A stretch of DNA of 64,000 bases from Alcanivorax sp. 1008. Lineage in GTDB: Bacteria > Pseudomonadota > Gammaproteobacteria > Pseudomonadales > Alcanivoracaceae. Shown one piece after another: positions 56,903 through 64,000 of the stretch; position 1 is the first letter of the stretch; the number at the start of each line of letters is the position of its first letter. Location: positions 62,001 to 126,000 of the forward strand of contig NZ_JAFMPS010000007.1 of the NCBI RefSeq assembly GCF_020667895.1, in the 5' to 3' direction. The position numbers were made by a program, and so were the translations under genes. The notes under the pieces were generated by a model that was not told where the DNA came from, searched no databases, and saw nothing but the letters and a program-made list of their open reading frames with translations.

Positions 56903-57109
56903 TCAGTTAACATCCTTCAGGTTTTGCACACTGGCAACGCCGACATAACCGTTGATGTGATCAACACGGCCTTCTCGCCAGCCGCTGATCCAATTGAAGC
57001 GGGGAGTAGTGGAACCAAAAGGGCAGATATCCTGGGATTTACCCTCCAGACCTGCCTGGTAACCACGGGAATAAGCACGGGTATCGCGATCTCTCTTCTG
57101 TCTTTTCAT
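56903..57109 (-). CDS. rmf: Ribosome modulation factor
   Basis: RMF turns 70S ribosomes into inactive 100S dimers in stationary phase. The start was set at ATG 57109 (MKRQKRDRDTRAYSRGYQAG) behind GAGAGGA, giving 68 aa; an in-frame ATG at 57145 lies upstream of that SD. The family core GLEGKSQDICPF and WISGWREGRVDHINGYVGVA are present. The gene is convergent with pyrD, separated by a terminator. Confidence 0.95.
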   Translation of the reverse strand: MKRQKRDRDTRAYSRGYQAGLEGKSQDICPFGSTTPRFNWISGWREGRVDHINGYVGVASVQNLKDVN

Positions 57110-57410
57110 CGAGTGTTCCTCTCGTTTATGGCAGTCGCATCGCACCCGGAGAGCCGGGCCGTATAACTGGTGACATCAGGTTCGCTGAAACGTTCTGCAC
57201 GGAGACTGAGGGGGCAGCTCTACTGGCCACCTCTGACCCCCCGACGCACCTTCAGTATCGGAACGTCTGAGTGGGCTGTCGAATATCGAGTTGCGATATA
57301 CAGGCGTACCATTAGCAGTATGTTTCATATTGATTGCTCTTGAGATAGTCATCGCAACTGTTTGATCCTATCCGTATCTATTTGATTAAAAGCGCTTTTG
57401 GAGAATGCTT
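57110..57410. other. Divergent rmf-rlmKL spacer with two palindromes
   Basis: The spacer must carry promoters for both genes; no consensus sigma-70 pair stands out. It holds ATATCG-AGTTG-CGATAT (57283-57299) and a perfect 12-bp palindrome AAAAGCGCTTTT (57388-57399) that abuts the rlmKL SD (GGAG, 57400-57403). Confidence 0.5.
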
Positions 57411-59522
57411 GTGGAAATGGTGATCACCTGTATGCCCGGCCTTGGCGAGCTACTACGCCGGGAACTGATCACATTGGGCATAACCCCGGGGGACGGCAGT
57501 GCTGCTGCTTTGCAGGCGGATATGTCGGTCGAGCAGGCGCTGACGGTGTGTCTTCATTCTCGCATTGCTGAGCGCGTACTGGTGCAATTGGCTAGTGAAG
57601 AAGTGGCGCCTCAGCAGGCACCAGAGGCGCTGGCTGCAGCGCTTACTGCGCAGCAGCTGTGTAATGCGCTGGCACTTAATGTTCACGCTGATCATGAAGC
57701 CGGGGTGCGTGGTGATGCTCGGGTCAGCGCAAGTGTGTTTGCCCGTTCACTGGCCCAGCCGCTGCCACTAAGTCGCGAAACCAGAGGCGCACTGTGCCTT
57801 CGTTTGCTGATTGGTGAGCAGCGCTCACGCTTGTTTGTAGACCTGTGCGGTGAGCCATTGAGCCGCCGGGGATACCGGCTGCAAGGCGGTGCTGCGCCGC
57901 TGCGGGAAACGTTGGCGGCAGCCATGCTGCTGGCTGCGCAGTGGAAAGTGGACCCGCAGACCGGTCTTTGGCCGGCATTGGTCGATCCATTTTGCGGTAG
58001 TGGCACGCTGCTGATTGAAGCGGCATTGATTGCCACTGGCAGGGCGCCTGGTTTACTACGCGATGAGTTTGCCTTGCGCTATTGGGGCGATTTCCAGCCT
58101 GCCCTGTGGCAGAAGCTGCGAGATCTGGCGCAGTTGGCAATCCATAGTCCGCAGGAGTTGTCGCTGAAAGGCTTTGATGCAGATGACTCTGTACAGCGAC
58201 AGGCCAGAGCCAATGCGGAGCGAGCTGGTGTGGCCAGTCTTATTCATTTTGAGCGGCGAGAACTGGGCCAGCTCAGGAAACGTGACTTTTCCGGCGACGG
58301 TATGCTGGTTACCAACCCTCCGTGGGGTGAGCGTCTTGAAGATAAGGCGCGCGCCGGCTGGTTGATGAATGGATTGGCCCACTTGCTGGCCAATGAAGCT
58401 CGTGGCTGGAGCGCAACAGTGCTGGGCAGCGACGTTGAGGTGCTGGATCGTAGCGGCGCGGAAACCGTAGCCCAGTGGAAGGTGCTGAATGGCGCGGTGA
58501 ACGGTTTTGTCCGGGTGATGCGCCCACAGCGCCGCGCTCCAATCAGACCCCTACTGGCTGGTGAGCCAGCATTCGAAGTGCCGCCAGAGGCGCAGGCCTT
58601 TGCCAATCGTTTGCGCAAAAACGGCAAGCAGCTCAAGCGCTGGCTGGAAAACGAGTTGGTGCAATGCTACCGGCTCTACGATCGTGATCTTCCCGAGTTT
58701 AATGTTTCCGTGGATGTCTACGCGGACAGAGTATTGGTGCAGGAGTTTGCCGCACCGAAAACCGTTGATGAAAAAGCGGCGGAGCAACGGCGTATGCTGG
58801 CGGTCTCCGCTGTGCGATCAGTGCTGGGAGCCCATCGGGAGCAGGTGTTCTTGCGCACCCGGGAAAGGCAGAAAGGCGCCAATCAGTACCAGAAGTTAGG
58901 ACAACGTCGCAACCTTATGGTGGTTCATGAGGGGGGAGCAAGGTTACTGGTGGACCTGCGTGCCTACCTTGATACCGGGCTTTTTCTTGATCATCGGCCG
59001 GTGCGCTTGCGCATTGAGGAGGAGGCTGCCGGTAAGCGCTTTCTTAACCTGTTTGGCTACACCGGGGCGGCAACTGTTCATGCCGCAGTGGGCGGTGCTC
59101 GGCAGTCAGTGACGGTAGATGCTTCCAACAACTATCTGCAATGGGCCGGCGAGAACCTCGCGTTGAATGGATTTTCTACGCTGCGCCATCGGCTTGAGCG
59201 TGCCGATGCCATGGCCTGGCTGGGAGATTGTCGCGAACAGTTTGACTTGGTTTTTTGTGATCCGCCGACTTTTTCCAATAGTAAAAGTCGGGATGACTTT
59301 GTCGTTCAGCGCGATCATGGCGAGTTGATTCGCCGTATTATGCGACGGCTGGAGCCCGGTGGCGTGTTGTACTTTTCCTGTAATTTCCGCCGCTTTGAGC
59401 TGGATGCGGAAATCCGTCGCTGGTTTAAAGTAGACGACATTAGTCGTAGCAGCATTCCTCCGGACTTTCAGCGTCATCAGGATATTCACCACCTGTTCGC
59501 TATTCGTCACGGAGAGGTTTGA
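57411..59522 (+). CDS. rlmKL: 23S rRNA methyltransferase RlmKL (m2G2445 / m7G2069)
   Basis: This is a fused bifunctional methyltransferase. The N-half (RlmL) has a THUMP domain (about 40-155) and a SAM domain with DPFCGSGTLLIEAA and NPPWGER, for m2G2445; the C-half (RlmK) has FLNLFGYTGAATVHAA and DPPTFSNS, for m7G2069. GTG 57411 lies 7 nt after GGAG and gives 703 aa; ATG 57405 is only 1 nt from the SD, and ATG 57417 is possible. The stop overlaps the next start (TGATG). Confidence 0.95.
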   Translation: MEMVITCMPGLGELLRRELITLGITPGDGSAAALQADMSVEQALTVCLHSRIAERVLVQLASEEVAPQQAPEALAAALTAQQLCNALALNVHADHEAGVRGDARVSASVFARSLAQPLPLSRETRGALCLRLLIGEQRSRLFVDLCGEPLSRRGYRLQGGAAPLRETLAAAMLLAAQWKVDPQTGLWPALVDPFCGSGTLLIEAALIATGRAPGLLRDEFALRYWGDFQPALWQKLRDLAQLAIHSPQELSLKGFDADDSVQRQARANAERAGVASLIHFERRELGQLRKRDFSGDGMLVTNPPWGERLEDKARAGWLMNGLAHLLANEARGWSATVLGSDVEVLDRSGAETVAQWKVLNGAVNGFVRVMRPQRRAPIRPLLAGEPAFEVPPEAQAFANRLRKNGKQLKRWLENELVQCYRLYDRDLPEFNVSVDVYADRVLVQEFAAPKTVDEKAAEQRRMLAVSAVRSVLGAHREQVFLRTRERQKGANQYQKLGQRRNLMVVHEGGARLLVDLRAYLDTGLFLDHRPVRLRIEEEAAGKRFLNLFGYTGAATVHAAVGGARQSVTVDASNNYLQWAGENLALNGFSTLRHRLERADAMAWLGDCREQFDLVFCDPPTFSNSKSRDDFVVQRDHGELIRRIMRRLEPGGVLYFSCNFRRFELDAEIRRWFKVDDISRSSIPPDFQRHQDIHHLFAIRHGEV

Positions 59523-59746
59523 TGCAAGTTGAGTTACTTACCACGATGGGTTGCCATTTGTGTGAGCAGGCTCAGGAAGTCATTAGCCGTGCTGCGCCGC
59601 AGGCCCAGGTTGTGCTGGTGGATATCGCTGAGGATGATGGCTTGATTCAGCAATATGGCGAGCTGATTCCGGTGTTGCGATCAGGCGGCAAGGAGCTGCG
59701 CTGGCCTTTTAGCCTACTTGATGTCAGAGGTTTTCTAGCCGAATAG
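59522..59746 (+). CDS. Glutaredoxin-like DUF836 protein
   Basis: The 74-aa thioredoxin-fold protein has the active-site CxxC as Cys11-His-Leu-Cys14 (GCHLCEQA) and the cis-Pro in LIPVL, followed by RSGGKELRWPFS. It is likely a cytosolic thiol redox protein. ATG 59522 overlaps the rlmKL stop (TGATG), so translation is coupled. The partner protein is unknown. Confidence 0.85.
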   Translation: MQVELLTTMGCHLCEQAQEVISRAAPQAQVVLVDIAEDDGLIQQYGELIPVLRSGGKELRWPFSLLDVRGFLAE

Positions 59747-59755
59747 CAGCAGCAG

Positions 59756-60547
59756 TCAGGTTGAAATGCGGAAAAACCGCTTTGCATTCTGCCAGCTCTG
59801 TTGACCGATGCTCTGTTCGGTGCGACCTGTCGACTGGGCAAGTTGGCGGACTATCCAGGGCAATAGTGCTGGCTCATTTCTACCACTGACCGGCGGCTTG
59901 TGATCCATGTTACGAGGTAGAAGCCAGGGCGCGTCAGTTTCGATAAGCAGCCTGTCAGCAGGAATGTTGCCGGCTAGACGTTGCAGCTCCATGCCTCTCC
60001 GTTCGTCGCAGATCCAGCCGGTAATGCCGATATGGCAGTCGAGGTCCAGGTAGTCGAACAGTTCTTCGCGACTGCCAGTGAAGCAGTGAACTACCAGATC
60101 GCATAGCTGATCCCGAGCTTCACGGACTATTGGCAAGAAGCGATGGTGCGCATCCCGTTGGTGGAGGAATGCGGGCAATTGCAGCTCTGCCGCCAGCGCC
60201 AGCTGTTCGATAAAGGCATTTTCCTGCTGCGGCCGAGGGGAAAAATCCCGATTGAAGTCCAGCCCGGTTTCACCGATGGCGCGAACCTTGCTGTGGCTGG
60301 CGAGTTGGCGCAGGTCTTTCAGGGATGAGGCAGAAAATTCCGATGCCTGATGAGGGTGAATGCCGGCGGTGCAGAAAAGGTCCGGCTCGGTTTCGGCAAG
60401 TTGCAGCGCTGCAGCGGAGCTGGGTACGCTGGTGCCGGTCAGAACCTGAAGGACGACACCAGCCTCACGAGCGCGTTGGAGCACTTCAGAACGATCCTGA
60501 CTGAAGCGTTTATCCGTCAGGTTGACGCCAATATCTGCTAAAAGCAC
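59756..60547 (-). CDS. tatD: TatD-family DNase
   Basis: The 263-aa metal-dependent hydrolase has a TIM barrel with GIHPHQ, GETGLDFNRDFSP (metal-bridging Glu), FLHQRDAHHRF, VVHCFTGSREE and LIETDAPWLLPRN. The first strand reads DIGVNLTD, without the HxH pair, as in E. coli TatD rather than YcfH/YjjV. It has 3'-5' exonuclease activity in repair in the family. The start is GTG 60547. It is convergent with the glutaredoxin-like gene and 25 nt downstream of the DUF1499 gene. Confidence 0.9.
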   Translation of the reverse strand: MLLADIGVNLTDKRFSQDRSEVLQRAREAGVVLQVLTGTSVPSSAAALQLAETEPDLFCTAGIHPHQASEFSASSLKDLRQLASHSKVRAIGETGLDFNRDFSPRPQQENAFIEQLALAAELQLPAFLHQRDAHHRFLPIVREARDQLCDLVVHCFTGSREELFDYLDLDCHIGITGWICDERRGMELQRLAGNIPADRLLIETDAPWLLPRNMDHKPPVSGRNEPALLPWIVRQLAQSTGRTEQSIGQQSWQNAKRFFRIST

Positions 60548-60572
60548 GGGGACTCTGAGTTAAAGATTTGAG

Positions 60573-60998
60573 TTAGAGATTTCTCGAAGCTGCGAGTTTC
60601 TCCCGCAACATCTCCACACGACTACGGTTGGCGCCAAGGTCGGAGTAGCCAATCCGTGATGCAGAACGTACCTGAATCATGCCGTCATTGTCGATGTGAA
60701 ACAGCACATCGTCAGTGAAACGCAATATGAGGGTTTTGAAAGTAGCCTGAATTACATTGTCCGCAGGGGCGCTCCATTCAACGCGCGGCAGAGAGTCGAG
60801 AAGGGTTGTGAGCATTTGTGCGGACTCAGCAACGTTGCCGCCCGCCACCAGAGGGGCAACCCGGCGAGTTTCATCGCTAGCCTGTGAGCTGACGCAGTTC
60901 GGGGTTTGCGGGCAGTCCGGTAGCTCCAGTGCATGCACGCTGGCACCTGCAAGCAGCCCTGAGATCAGTACTACGTGGCTGAACATGCGATGTTTCAT
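60573..60998 (-). CDS. DUF1499 family exported protein
   Basis: The 141-aa protein has a signal peptide (cleavage near VHA-LE, about residue 23), then the family signature LPDCPQTPNCVSSQASDE with paired cysteines and the C-terminal SRIGYSDLGANRSRVEMLRE. Most of the mature domain is beta-rich. It is probably periplasmic. Function is not established. It lies between lexA (30 nt) and tatD on the same strand and may be in the lexA transcript. Confidence 0.85.
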   Translation of the reverse strand: MKHRMFSHVVLISGLLAGASVHALELPDCPQTPNCVSSQASDETRRVAPLVAGGNVAESAQMLTTLLDSLPRVEWSAPADNVIQATFKTLILRFTDDVLFHIDNDGMIQVRSASRIGYSDLGANRSRVEMLREKLAASRNL

Positions 60999-61027
60999 TG
61001 CGGGCCCCTTGTATGCTGTTATCAGAA

Positions 61028-61636
61028 TTAACCGACGTCGCGAATTAACCCGACCACGATACCTTCAATCATTAACTGATCAGGAGCAACAGGAATTGGT
61101 TCAAATGTATCGTTCGCGGGCATCAGGAAGATTGCCGACTTGTCAATTTTGAGGGTTTTCACTGTCACATCCTCGTCAAGGCGGGCGACAACGATTTGCC
61201 CGGAGCGTGCCATATTGGTCTTGCGCACTGCAATCAGGTCACCGTCGAGGATGCCAGCGTCTCGCATACTGTCGCCCTGTACTCGTAGCAGGTAGGTGGG
61301 GCGCTGGTTGAACAGCCCCTGGGGTACCGGCACAGTGCGCTCCACATTCTCCACCGCTTCAATGGGCAGACCCGCTGCAACGCGCCCCACCAGGGGCATC
61401 TCGTCGTCATTCCAGTTAGCCGCATCAAGCAATTGAATGCCTCTCGAGCGGTCGTTATGGATGCGGATAAAGCCTTTTCGCTCCAGTGCCCGGAGGTGGT
61501 CAGAGGCTGCGTTTTTCGACTGAAAGCCCATCAGATCAGCAATCTCGGCCCGTGTCGGGGCCATGCCTGTGTCCTGCAGATGCTGGCGGATACACTCCAG
61601 CACCTGGCGCTGGCGGTCGGTCAGGATTTCGCTCAT
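61028..61636 (-). CDS. lexA: LexA repressor, SOS regulator
   Basis: LexA represses DNA-damage genes and self-cleaves when stimulated by RecA filaments. The 202-aa protein has an N-terminal winged HTH (about 1-70; MAPTRAEIADLMGFQSKNAA), the Ala88-Gly89 cleavage site (RVAAGLPIEA), and the Ser123/Lys160 catalytic dyad (GDSMRDAG; VTVKTLK). A CTG-N10-CAG site lies 54 nt upstream, consistent with autoregulation. Confidence 0.97.
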   Translation of the reverse strand: MSEILTDRQRQVLECIRQHLQDTGMAPTRAEIADLMGFQSKNAASDHLRALERKGFIRIHNDRSRGIQLLDAANWNDDEMPLVGRVAAGLPIEAVENVERTVPVPQGLFNQRPTYLLRVQGDSMRDAGILDGDLIAVRKTNMARSGQIVVARLDEDVTVKTLKIDKSAIFLMPANDTFEPIPVAPDQLMIEGIVVGLIRDVG

Positions 61637-61689
61637 CGGTGCTCTCCTCGGGCTTCCTGAATGTGGCTTCCGCTGGATGCTAACACGTA

Positions 61690-61709
61690 TACTGTCCTTG
61701 TGGCCAGTG
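61690..61709. promoter_or_regulatory. Candidate LexA operator upstream of lexA
   Basis: TACTG-TCCTTGTGGC-CAGTG keeps the CTG-N10-CAG frame and flanks of an SOS box, though the centre is not AT-rich. On the minus strand it lies between a possible -35 (CCGACA) and -10 (TATACG), 16 nt apart, where a repressor would block. Confidence 0.55.
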
Positions 61710-61836
61710 TCGGATGGTCAGATGCCAGAGTGGCCTACCAGGTAGACAAATTGCGCTGTACGCCGTTGCCCTGTGGCTGACAGTTGCCTACGATGTCCGA
61801 CTGTTCGGACCAGCCAGAAACATCGGAGTTATTCGT

Positions 61837-62496
61837 ATGGAGCAGATCAACCGCGCGGACTATCCGTTAGAGCGCATCCAGCGTTTGCTTTCGGGCATTC
61901 CTTTTTTCAACGAAGTTGCGCGGGAGAGCGAGCAACAGTTGTCTCGTTTGCTTGAGTGCTCGGATATCATGCAGGCCCGGGCCGGCGAAGAGGTGATTCG
62001 TCAGGGTGACACGGACACTTTTTTGTACTTCTTGCTGAAAGGGCAGTTGGCGGTCATGTCGCCCAACGGTAATGCCAATCAGGTGCTCAATTATATTTCC
62101 CCGGGCGAGGTCTTTGGCGCTCTGGCGATGATCCGGGCGACGCCGCGTAGCGCCACCATCAGGGTCGATGAATCTGCCAAGGAAGCCATCGTTGCCCGTC
62201 TGAATTACGCTGATTTTAGCAATATTACGGATTTTAACTACTTGAGCCTGGCCACCAAGCTGGCCTTTTATCGCATGTTGGTCCACAACATTCGCTGGAC
62301 TCTGGAAGTGAACAAGATGCAGAGCCCGCAGCACGAGCTGGTCGCAAAACTGCGCACCGTGCCCGTTTTTACCGGCGCCAAGGGCACCGTTGAGGAGCTT
62401 AACGCGCTGTGTGATCAAGCTCACAAATTGGCGGATATTCTTTGCCTGTGGAATGAATCTGCCCAGCCTGTGCGCAGCAATATGCAGACCACCTGA
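61837..62496 (+). CDS. Cyclic-nucleotide-binding domain protein without HTH
   Basis: The start was set at ATG 61837 (GGAG 8 nt upstream), giving 219 aa. One CNB jelly roll (about 25-125; AGEEVIRQGDTDTFLYFLLK; GEVFGALAMIRATPRSATIR) is followed by a helical C-terminal part. The phosphate-binding cassette has the R-S-A-T pattern typical of cNMP binders. No helix-turn-helix follows, so it is not an ordinary Crp/Fnr regulator. It is divergent from lexA and convergent with the stress protein gene. Function is unknown. Confidence 0.8.
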   Translation: MEQINRADYPLERIQRLLSGIPFFNEVARESEQQLSRLLECSDIMQARAGEEVIRQGDTDTFLYFLLKGQLAVMSPNGNANQVLNYISPGEVFGALAMIRATPRSATIRVDESAKEAIVARLNYADFSNITDFNYLSLATKLAFYRMLVHNIRWTLEVNKMQSPQHELVAKLRTVPVFTGAKGTVEELNALCDQAHKLADILCLWNESAQPVRSNMQTT

Positions 62497-62511
62497 GGGT
62501 AGTCTGCAGGT

Positions 62512-62949
62512 TCAGCTTTGATCCACTTTCACCGCAAGTACGTCGCAGTGAGCGCCGGGCACTAAGCCCTTGGCGGTGGAGCCGAGCAGTAGTGCCAGGC
62601 CGCTGCGGGTGTGGCTGCCGACTACAATGAGGTCCGCGCCCAACTGGTCCGACTTCTCCTGAATGGTCTTTTCAATCGAACCCAGTTCCACATAGACCTG
62701 ATCCGGGCTGATAGCAAAGCGCTGAGCATGCTCCAGGGCCGCTTTTCTGGCTCTATCCATCAGGCTGGACTGCAGGTCCGAGACATCCATCGGCACATCG
62801 GCTCCGTAGGCCAGCGCCAGAGGCTCGATAACATGGATCAGGTGCAGCGTTGCATCTTTGCCTGCCACCGCGGCCGCTCTGGCCAGCACCCGGCCGGAAT
62901 CTTCGCTGCAGTCGATGGCCACCAGCAAGGTGCGGTAGTCGTTTTCCAT
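62512..62949 (-). CDS. Universal stress protein, UspA family
   Basis: The 145-aa single-domain Usp protein starts MENDYRTLLVAIDCSEDSGR and carries the ATP-binding motif VVGSHTRSGLALLLGSTAKGL near the C-terminus (G-2x-G-9x-G-S/T type pattern). Usp proteins are made in stress and stationary phase and act in the cytoplasm. It is a lone gene. Confidence 0.92.
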   Translation of the reverse strand: MENDYRTLLVAIDCSEDSGRVLARAAAVAGKDATLHLIHVIEPLALAYGADVPMDVSDLQSSLMDRARKAALEHAQRFAISPDQVYVELGSIEKTIQEKSDQLGADLIVVGSHTRSGLALLLGSTAKGLVPGAHCDVLAVKVDQS

Positions 62950-63167
62950 GCTTGCTACTCCCCAAGAGCGATGATGGCTGATTGTGGACTGCTACTTCAT
63001 TTCTGACAAATAACGCCAATGGCTGACAAGGGGGGGTTGCCCTCGGACCCTTAATCCGATTACTACTAAAAAAGGGACAGTTAAGAGCATTTCCTTGACC
63101 GGCCCGCGTCGCTCCGCCTAAATAGGCGGCCGCTAACGGCCCACAGCACGGACAGGTTTCGTTCACG

Positions 63168-64000
63168 ATGGCTAAAAATCTGGTAATCGTCGAGTCGCCC
63201 GCCAAGGCGCGCACCATCAACCGCTACCTCGGGGACGACTTTATCGTCAAATCGAGCGTCGGCCATGTGCGCGACCTGCCGGTGGGGGGGGCAACTAAGA
63301 GCACCCCCGCAGAGCGCACTCGCGAGGCGGCCATCACCCGCTCGCTGCCTCCCGAGGAGCGAGCCCGGCACAAGGCCCGCAAGGCCCGCGATCAACTAAT
63401 AAACCGCATGGGTGTCGACCCGGAGCATGGCTGGGCGGCTCGCTACGAGATCCTGCCTGGTAAAGAAAAGGTCATCGATGAACTCAAACGGTTGGCTGCC
63501 AAGGCCGACACCATCTATCTGGCCACTGACTTGGACCGCGAGGGAGAGGCCATTGCCTGGCACCTGAAGGAAGTCATTGGCGGGGATAATCAGCGTTTTA
63601 ATCGGGTGGTGTTCAACGAGATTACCAAGAAGGCCATTCAGGAGGCGTTTCAGAAGCCCACCAAGCTGGACATGCATCGGGTTGAAGCTCAGCAGGCGCG
63701 GCGCTTTCTTGATCGCGTGGTAGGTTTCATGGTGTCGCCTCTGCTCTGGGACAAGATTGCCCGGGGTCTCTCCGCCGGACGCGTGCAGTCGGTGGCGGTC
63801 GAGTTGGTGGTGGAGCGCGAGCGGGAGATCCGTGCATTTGTTCCCGACGAGTATTGGGAGCTGTTTGCCGACGGCAGCATGAAGGATGCGGATGCCATTC
63901 GTATGCAGGTTCACAGGCATGCAGGTCAGGCATTCAAGCCAGTTAATGAAGAGCAGGCACGCAAGCATGAAAAGGCTCTGCGTGATGCTGGTCAGTTAAA
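63168..64000 (+). CDS. topA: DNA topoisomerase I, 5' part (cut by window edge)
   Basis: The frame starts at ATG 63168 ([20 protein letters not shown]) and stays open to the window end, giving about 277 codons. The Toprim domain is complete in outline: Glu9, the acidic triad in [15 protein letters not shown], and the GHVRDLP motif. Domain IV begins with [15 protein letters not shown] and the [17 protein letters not shown] helix. The catalytic Tyr and zinc fingers lie beyond the window. It relaxes negative supercoils. The 218-nt gap upstream showed no clear promoter. Confidence 0.95.
   Translation, partial: MAKNLVIVESPAKARTINRYLGDDFIVKSSVGHVRDLPVGGATKSTPAERTREAAITRSLPPEERARHKARKARDQLINRMGVDPEHGWAARYEILPGKEKVIDELKRLAAKADTIYLATDLDREGEAIAWHLKEVIGGDNQRFNRVVFNEITKKAIQEAFQKPTKLDMHRVEAQQARRFLDRVVGFMVSPLLWDKIARGLSAGRVQSVAVELVVEREREIRAFVPDEYWELFADGSMKDADAIRMQVHRHAGQAFKPVNEEQARKHEKALRDAGQL

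Noticed and set aside
63396..63968. 190-codon minus-strand frame at the right edge
   Set aside because: It is opposite topA, whose Toprim motifs and continuous frame are clear.

Overview
The window reads as a 64 kb stretch of the chromosome of a free-living, probably marine gammaproteobacterium of the Pseudomonadales/Cellvibrionales type. This rests on gene neighbourhoods that resemble Pseudomonas as I remember it: infC-rpmI-rplT-pheST-ihfA-merR-tRNA-Pro, nadK-yeaC-pepN, an atu terpene cluster and a phasin. It also rests on moderate GC content with Shine-Dalgarno-led, tightly packed genes. No insertion sequence, prophage, CRISPR array or rRNA operon was seen. Species cannot be fixed from the sequence alone.

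Layout. 1-3.0 kb (minus): three overlapping genes for exported proteins, two of them TPR-rich, with the last running off the left edge. 3.2-9.3 kb: pdxB, an ATP-NAD-kinase-like gene, htpX, alaA and a GST. 9.3-9.8 kb: tRNA-Glu, tRNA-Gly and tRNA-Asn. 9.8-13.2 kb: aspartate aminotransferase divergent from uvrB. 13.2-19.0 kb: tRNA-Val, the translation operon infC (with an ATT start codon), rpmI, rplT, pheS, pheT, ihfA, merR, and tRNA-Pro. thrS is absent from its usual place in front of infC. 19.0-24.4 kb: cmoAB, then a membrane/coiled-coil neighbourhood (two paralogous small TM proteins, an SCP2/UbiJ-like protein with a C-terminal TM hairpin, a DUF445 protein) and a phasin. 24.4-24.93 kb is a gene-free region with an AT-rich stretch, inverted repeats and four DnaA-box-like motifs.

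25.0-36.0 kb holds an acyclic terpene utilisation (atu) cluster: atuABCDEF on the minus strand, an atuH-like acyl-CoA synthetase behind its own terminator, and a divergent TetR regulator atuR. atuG is missing. A FadH-type 2,4-dienoyl-CoA reductase lies 0.9 kb beyond atuR and could help degrade the unsaturated acyl-CoA products. Between them lie tRNA-Val/tRNA-Asp and a 34-residue acidic microprotein gene with a strong ribosome binding site.

39.1-45.6 kb: a coiled-coil/zinc-ribbon protein, a CNB-CNB-rhodanese protein, nadK, yeaC and pepN. 45.8-55.7 kb is the most striking accessory block: a co-directional set of five genes for exported or membrane proteins (DUF1302, DUF1329, a VolA-like lipoprotein lipase, a YCF48-type propeller with an acidic Asp/Tyr/Ser repeat insert, and an MMPL/RND transporter). 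Hairpins lie in three consecutive intercistronic gaps. This looks like an envelope lipid-handling system. 55.8-64.0 kb: pyrD (with a leader hairpin that masks its ribosome binding site), rmf, rlmKL, a glutaredoxin-like protein, tatD, a DUF1499 protein, lexA, a cNMP-binding protein, a universal stress protein and the 5' part of topA.

All calls come from reading the sequence and recalled family knowledge. No database search was run.
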